From Daldinia sp. FL1419 (lineage: Eukaryota > Ascomycota > Sordariomycetes > Xylariales > Hypoxylaceae), in contig MU623386.1 of assembly GCA_025201765.1 (NCBI GenBank), forward strand, positions 172,499 to 236,498: 64,000 nt of DNA, written 5' to 3'. Positions 58,785 through 64,000 of the stretch are shown one piece after another (position 1 is the first letter of the stretch; the number at the start of each line of letters is the position of its first letter). The notes under the pieces are model-generated. The model saw only the letters and a program-made list of their open reading frames with translations, was not told the origin of the DNA and did no database searches. Made by a program: the position numbers and the translations under genes.

Positions 58785-61700
58785 GGTTAGGTCAGTTAAT
58801 CATATATGCCTGACCTTATTCAGGTCAGGTTAGGCTTTTTGAAATTTGAGGCTTACCTGGCCATATTGTAAGCTTGGCCTGAGGTATTAGTTTTATTAAT
58901 ATTGGTAAAATTTTGGAAGTAAAATTTCTTAATTTTTATTAGTTAAATTTGGTACGTACCAAAATAGATACCCACCTAACCCTACTACTACCTATTTTGG
59001 AAATTTTTCTTTTATATCTTTTTTTTAAAAATATTAAAAAATTGTTATAACCTTAAAAAATACCATTTTAGCTAGTCTTAATATATATTTTTATTATTCC
59101 GAATTTAATATGTATTTTATATGTACAGATTAATTTATAGTTTAAGTTCACTTTTATTTTTTATATAAGTGGTTATTCCTTCCTTTTTTAGTCCTTTTTC
59201 ATTTCTTTTTTTTATATTTATTTTTTCAAAATTTTTAAAATATTAAAATATTATTATTATTTTGTTTTTTGAGGTTTTAAATAGCTTTATATAGTTTTTT
59301 AATATATTAAATTTTTATTAATTAAAACCTCTTAATATACCCTTATTTTTTACATTTTTTTATTATTATTTTAAAATATTAAAAAATATTGTAGTTGTTA
59401 AAATTATTAGAGTAAATAGTTTTAATTAAAATCTATCATATATATCCCCCCCTTCCCCCCCCCCCTTACATCCTTAATATTAAATATTTTAATTATTAGG
59501 GTGGGGGTATTTAATTGCCACCTTTGCCACCCTTACTACCTTATTTAAAATATTATTATTTAATTGTTACCTTTATCACCCCATATGTATTCATAATTAA
59601 TATTTATTTTATTAGTTATTTTATTATATTAAGCCCTTTTCCTTTTTTAAGGCTTTTAGTTATTCTTTTTTTTTATAAAATTTTCTTAAATTTTTTAAAA
59701 TATTATTAATATTATTATATTTATTGAAAATATCACTTTAAATACCTTTATTTAATATCCCCCCTTTTCTATAACACCTATAATAATTCCTTTAAATTTT
59801 CTATATTATTTATATTGTTTAAATCCTCCAACCTTAATATGGCTTCATACTTATTTAAATTTTTTAAATCCATTATATTTGGAGGTATTATTACTTTTAC
59901 TATTATTTTTTACCCTAATTCTATTTTATTTATAAAGTTTCATAATTTCTCTAAATTATTTTTATATTAATATTTCAAGCACTAAAACATCTTCAACATC
60001 AAAATCTTAATATTTTAACATTATAACATCATTATTAACTTATATTAATTAAATATGTATTTGTATTTAATCAATATAATAAAGATAATTAATATATTTA
60101 TTATTAATTTATATAATTTCAGGAAGTGTTTTTAATTGTGTTTTTATTAATTAACAATACTACTACCTATTTTTATATATTTAGTTTTATATATATTAAG
60201 ATATTGGTTAAATTCATTATTAATTAAAACTTTATTTTTTTTATTATTATTATAATTATTAAATTATATGGAATTAAAAGATTTTATTAATATATTAATA
60301 TTATTACTATATTTAAGATTTAATCTTAGGGTTAGTATAAATTAATTAAGTATTAATAAATCCATATATTCCTCCCAAAACACCCAAACTTTTATTTTAA
60401 TATTTTTTACCAAATTTAAATACTTAATTTTAATTATTTTTATCTATTTGCCAAAGTGAAATATAATAACAATCCAATATAAAGGTAATTTATTATATAA
60501 TTCTTAGTATTTTTAGAGTTTTTCATAAATTCAAAGTAAATTACAACATATTTTTTTAATCTTAAATTTTCTTAAATTAATTGTGTTCACTTTAATATTA
60601 TTAGTAATATATTTCTTCTTATAAGTTTGGAAGAAATAAAATATAATCTTTTTACCATATTTAATAATCTTCCACTTATATCCCAAAAATTATTAACCCA
60701 ATATATAAAGGTAGCAAAATAAAATAATTTAAAAAATTGGAAAATAATTAAAAATATTAAGATTAATTTTTATAATTTATAAATTAATAAAGTTTTTTAT
60801 ATTAATTTAAAGGTTTTTAGGATAGGTAATAATAAAATAATATTTATATTAAAATTCTTTTTAATTAAATTATATTTTATAAAATATTTTTAAAAATAAT
60901 CCTTAAGATTTTATAATGATCTTATTATATTAAATATTTTAACTTTATTTTTTTTATAATATAATATAATTTCTTTTAAAAATTAAAAGATTTGGTGTAT
61001 TTTTTTAAAATAAATCTAATTTTTAATAATTATTTTATAATTAATTAAAAATCTTATTATTAAGTTTAAAAATATATATTAATAATAATAAAAATTATTT
61101 AAAACTATTTTAAAATGTAGGTAACTCTTAATCTTATAAAGTATTAAATTTTATTAAATATTATTATAAATTTTAATAACATCATATTCTTATACCTCTT
61201 CCAATTCCTCATCCATATCCCATATAATTTAGATAATAGAAGAATAGTGGGATATAAGAAATACAAAGGAATCCTCATCATTTAATAAATCTATTTCTTT
61301 AACAAACTTAATTACTTCATTAGTACTAACCTTTATTTTAACTTTTGCTATTTTTTTATAAAAAGCGAACCGACATTATAAATTCTAACATATATATACA
61401 GCCAATTGATATACCTTTTAAATAATTAATATAACAATAAACCTCATTTTATTACCTAAAATTTTTTTAAAAATAAAATTAAAGGCAATAATATTTAAAA
61501 TATACCCAAAATATTACATATAACATTTCTTAATGAGTTTTTTAACTTTTATCTTTATTAATAATAGGTTCTAATACTTAAAAAGGCATTATATAACCTT
61601 ATTATTAATTAAATAAATTAATGGAATTTATTATATTATAATAATTTTATATTTATTAATAATATTATTTAAAATATAATATCCAAATATATCCTAAATA

Positions 61701-63087
61701 TCATATTCTTTTATTATTAATATCAAATATGTTAATATATTTTTTTTTATATAGTTACCATATATTTAACACAATTCAATTAATTATATTCTATATTTAA
61801 AATCCTTGTTAATATAATATGCCACTACTATCAAAATAGTTTTCTTATTTGATAATTGCCACATATTAAATGAAAAATAAATCTTCAATTTTAAATGGAA
61901 TTGGAATTACTATTTAATTGTACCACACATTTTTTTAAAATATTTAATTAACCAATCAATCATTGTATTTCCAACCTTTGGCACTATTTTTTAAATTAAT
62001 ATAGGGTTGTGAAATGTGAGTATATCCTTAAATTCATCTTATATTACCACATTTAATAATATATTATAATAATTAATAAATTTAAATATTAAATATTTAA
62101 AATTATTAAAAATCTTTATCATAAACTTTTTAATACTTTAAATAAAGAATTAATTCTTAATATTCAAATTAAGATTAATTTTATTATTATTTTAACTAAA
62201 ATTATTTAATTTAATATTAAACTTAATTCTTACAAATAAATTATAACACAATTTATTAATACCTACCACATACCTTTTAACATTATTGATAAATTTAACA
62301 AAAAATTTCCTTATTTTATTCATTTTATTACAATAATGATAAAATTATAATTTTTCATTTTTTTAAAAATATATAATACCCTTTTCATCAATGATCTTAT
62401 AAATAAGGATTAAATAATCCCCATACTTAAAAATCCCTAAAACAATAATTATATAAAATCATTAATTAACAATATATTCAACCCTATTAATAATAATATA
62501 TAATAATAATTACCAAATAATATTTATAAAGATATTATTTTCTTATTAAACAATTTGCTCTTAAATTGTTTTGTAATTTGAAGATATTTTAGATCCCATT
62601 ACAAAACAAAATCATACATTAATTATGGTGGTATTTTAAATTTAATAATAAAATAAATAAAAGAACAGAAAAGAATAATAGGATAGAATAATTACTTTTC
62701 CAAATCAGGACTATAATTTATAATTAGTTTTTAAATATGATATACTCAATGAAAAACAATAAAAATTCTGTAATTTAATAAATATTAAAATTATTTAAAT
62801 AATCAATCATTACTTTATTTAAATTAAATATTTAATAATATCTTTATTTTTAAAAAATAATATATAATTAATAAAATAAATATATTACTAATAAAATTAT
62901 TAATAAAACTACCTTAAATAAATCAATTATATATTTTCAATTTATATTAAAATAAGATTCAAAAACTTCAACTTATCTATTTACTAATTAAATAAAAAAA
63001 TTTTGGGCCTAGCCTGGGTAGGCCTTATAAAATTTAGACCTGGGTAGGTCAAGTTAAGTCAGGTACAGTTCAGGTCAGGCTTTTAAT

Positions 63088-63106
63088 TGAACTGACGAGG
63101 TCGCTG
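63088..63106 (-). repeat. right terminal inverted repeat of the hAT-type element
   Basis: Nineteen bases, exact reverse complement of 58766-58784; followed by the target duplication TACCTAGC. Confidence 0.93.
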
Positions 63107-63114
63107 TACCTAGC

Positions 63115-63655
63115 ACAGTACTTGCCTCGCACCTTCCGAGCCTCGTACTTGCCACATCAAGACTTATATACCATAGCAACAGAGTGTTCTTTCGACCTAC
63201 GCTAGACGACTGAGAAGGGTAAGTCCCCCTTCCCCGGGTGGCTTAGCCGTAAAGGCGTCAAGAAAGGTCAGTAAAATCCCTTCGTGGAAACATGTTTGGG
63301 GTTTTTGTAGGTTGCCCATTCGACTCCTCCTGGGGTCTGCGGCAACTGAGCTTTTTGTACTTTTTTATTTTTTTTTGATTCTTTTTTTCTTACATGCCTC
63401 GCAGTTTAATCTATTTAGGTACCTGAGTTATCATATAAACATGGTTACATATTTCAAGTGACCTATTTCGTATTAATGAGACAATGCACTCTATACTGAA
63501 TCCATTATTTACAGCAAGAACTTCTTCCACTTGCAATTATGGCCAAACAGGAGTATGCCCGACTTTAGGAGGGATATTGTGCTAGCCTTGATCGATTCTT
63601 AAAGAGGAAGGTTATCCGTGCACGCAATAAAGTATTTTTATTAAATACATCCACA
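63115..63655. other. unique spacer with a tRNA-like fragment
   Basis: Normal-composition DNA between two A+T-rich tracts. An A-box-like TGGCTTAGCCG lies at 63239-63249, a B-box-like CATTCGACTCC at 63317-63327, and T-runs from 63351. The T-arm and acceptor stems do not pair, so this is at best a decayed tRNA or tRNA-derived SINE. Confidence 0.4.
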
Positions 63656-64000
63656 AATTTAATGGGTTAATAACTGACCTAAAAAAGTCCCCACTTCAAG
63701 AATTCTAAGAAAATATATATTCTTTTCCCCTTATCTTATTTTTCTTAATAATTGTAAATATTTTTATATTTTTTTTAATTTTAAATTATTTATTATATAA
63801 TCCTAAATTTAAATTATAAGGGTTTTTTTATACTCTTTTATAATATAAAATATTATATTTTAAATTAAAAATAATATTTAATTTTTTATAAAATAAAATT
63901 AAAAAATATATAATTTAGACTTAAAAAAGAAAAAAATTATTATTATATTTTAAATTACAAAATTTATATAATTTAATTACCAAATAATATTTAATATATT
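63656..64000. repeat. A+T-rich, probably RIP-mutated tract, truncated by the window end
   Basis: Composition drops abruptly to almost pure A/T after about 63700, as inside the hAT-type relic. No frame or end structure is visible before the window stops, so the element class is unknown. Confidence 0.6.

Larger units (their letters stand above)
58766..63106. mobile_element. hAT-type DNA transposon relic, extremely A+T-rich (4,341 bp)
   Basis: The ends are perfect 19-bp inverted repeats, CAGCGACCTCGTCAGTTCA at 58766-58784 and its reverse complement at 63088-63106. They are flanked by an 8-bp direct duplication TACCTAGC at 58758-58765 and 63107-63114. An 8-bp target duplication and CAG-starting short arms are hallmarks of hAT elements, and 4.3 kb fits an autonomous copy. 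Subterminal CAGGTCAGG/CCTGACC words occur at both ends. The interior has lost nearly all G and C outside the ends, has no frame longer than about 64 codons, and no transposase can be read. This is the expected outcome of repeat-induced point mutation; that cause is inferred from composition. Confidence 0.9.

Noticed and set aside
59515..59709. Open frame inside the A+T-rich element as a transposase remnant
   Set aside because: Low-complexity Leu/Ile/Tyr/Phe translation of A/T-rich DNA; no hAT transposase motif can be read.
63230..63345. Functional tRNA gene
   Set aside because: A- and B-box words exist but acceptor and T stems do not pair.

Overview
This window is a nuclear contig segment from a filamentous ascomycete, most likely a Sordariomycete and possibly Xylariales-like. 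The genes have short introns (about 40-95 nt) with GTAWGT donors, CTAAC/CTAAT branch points and YAG acceptors. The proteins are typical of Pezizomycotina (Cft1, Usb1, Ero1, Cks1, a tandem-bromodomain RSC protein, an Ssb-type Hsp70, PTH11-like membrane proteins, UstYa). The window also carries a strongly A+T-biased transposon of the kind RIP produces. The taxon is inferred from gene character only. All exon models were built by hand from splice signals, reading phase and family resemblance; every multi-exon model sums to a whole number of codons.

Layout. 1-10 kb is gene-poor: one small, well-coded 85-aa protein gene behind a TATA box, and an F-box-like gene. 10.8-33.2 kb is a conserved housekeeping block: CFT1 (mRNA 3'-end processing), a Pal1-family protein, USB1 (U6 snRNA end trimming), ERO1 (ER disulfide formation), CKS1 (cell cycle), a tandem-bromodomain/AT-hook RSC-type chromatin protein, and the ribosome-associated Hsp70 SSB. 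A homopolymer-flanked run of N marks an assembly gap at 33.7-33.9 kb. 34-58.5 kb is accessory/metabolic: an IlvD/Edd dehydratase of sugar-acid type tail-to-tail with an Ldh2-family oxidoreductase, a broken GST-like gene, a candidate RiPP locus, a GNAT acetyltransferase, a PTH11-like protein, an amino-acid/GABA-type permease, a berberine-bridge-type FAD oxidase and a second PTH11-like protein. 58.77-63.11 kb is an extremely A+T-rich hAT-type transposon relic with intact terminal inverted repeats and an 8-bp target duplication. A second A+T-rich tract starts near 63.65 kb and runs off the end.

Most interesting system. At 39,667-39,990 (minus strand) there is a small two-exon gene that looks unlike an ordinary enzyme gene. 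It encodes a signal peptide followed by four 12-residue units sharing the pattern xxDIVNEPPxIA, separated by dibasic RR/KR/RR sites: the architecture of a Kex2-processed repeat precursor. A divergent gene at 40,695-41,673 encodes a UstYa/DUF3328 protein with one membrane anchor and both HxxHC motifs, the oxidase family that cyclises fungal dikaritin-type RiPPs. An MFS transporter follows at 43,706-45,388, with a 544-bp MITE between. Unlike ustiloxin- or phomopsin-type cores, the repeat units here contain no tyrosine; the only aromatic residue is a tryptophan in unit 1. If these genes act together the product or crosslink chemistry would be unusual. The cluster assignment is inference from proximity and family logic; the gene models themselves are read directly from the sequence.
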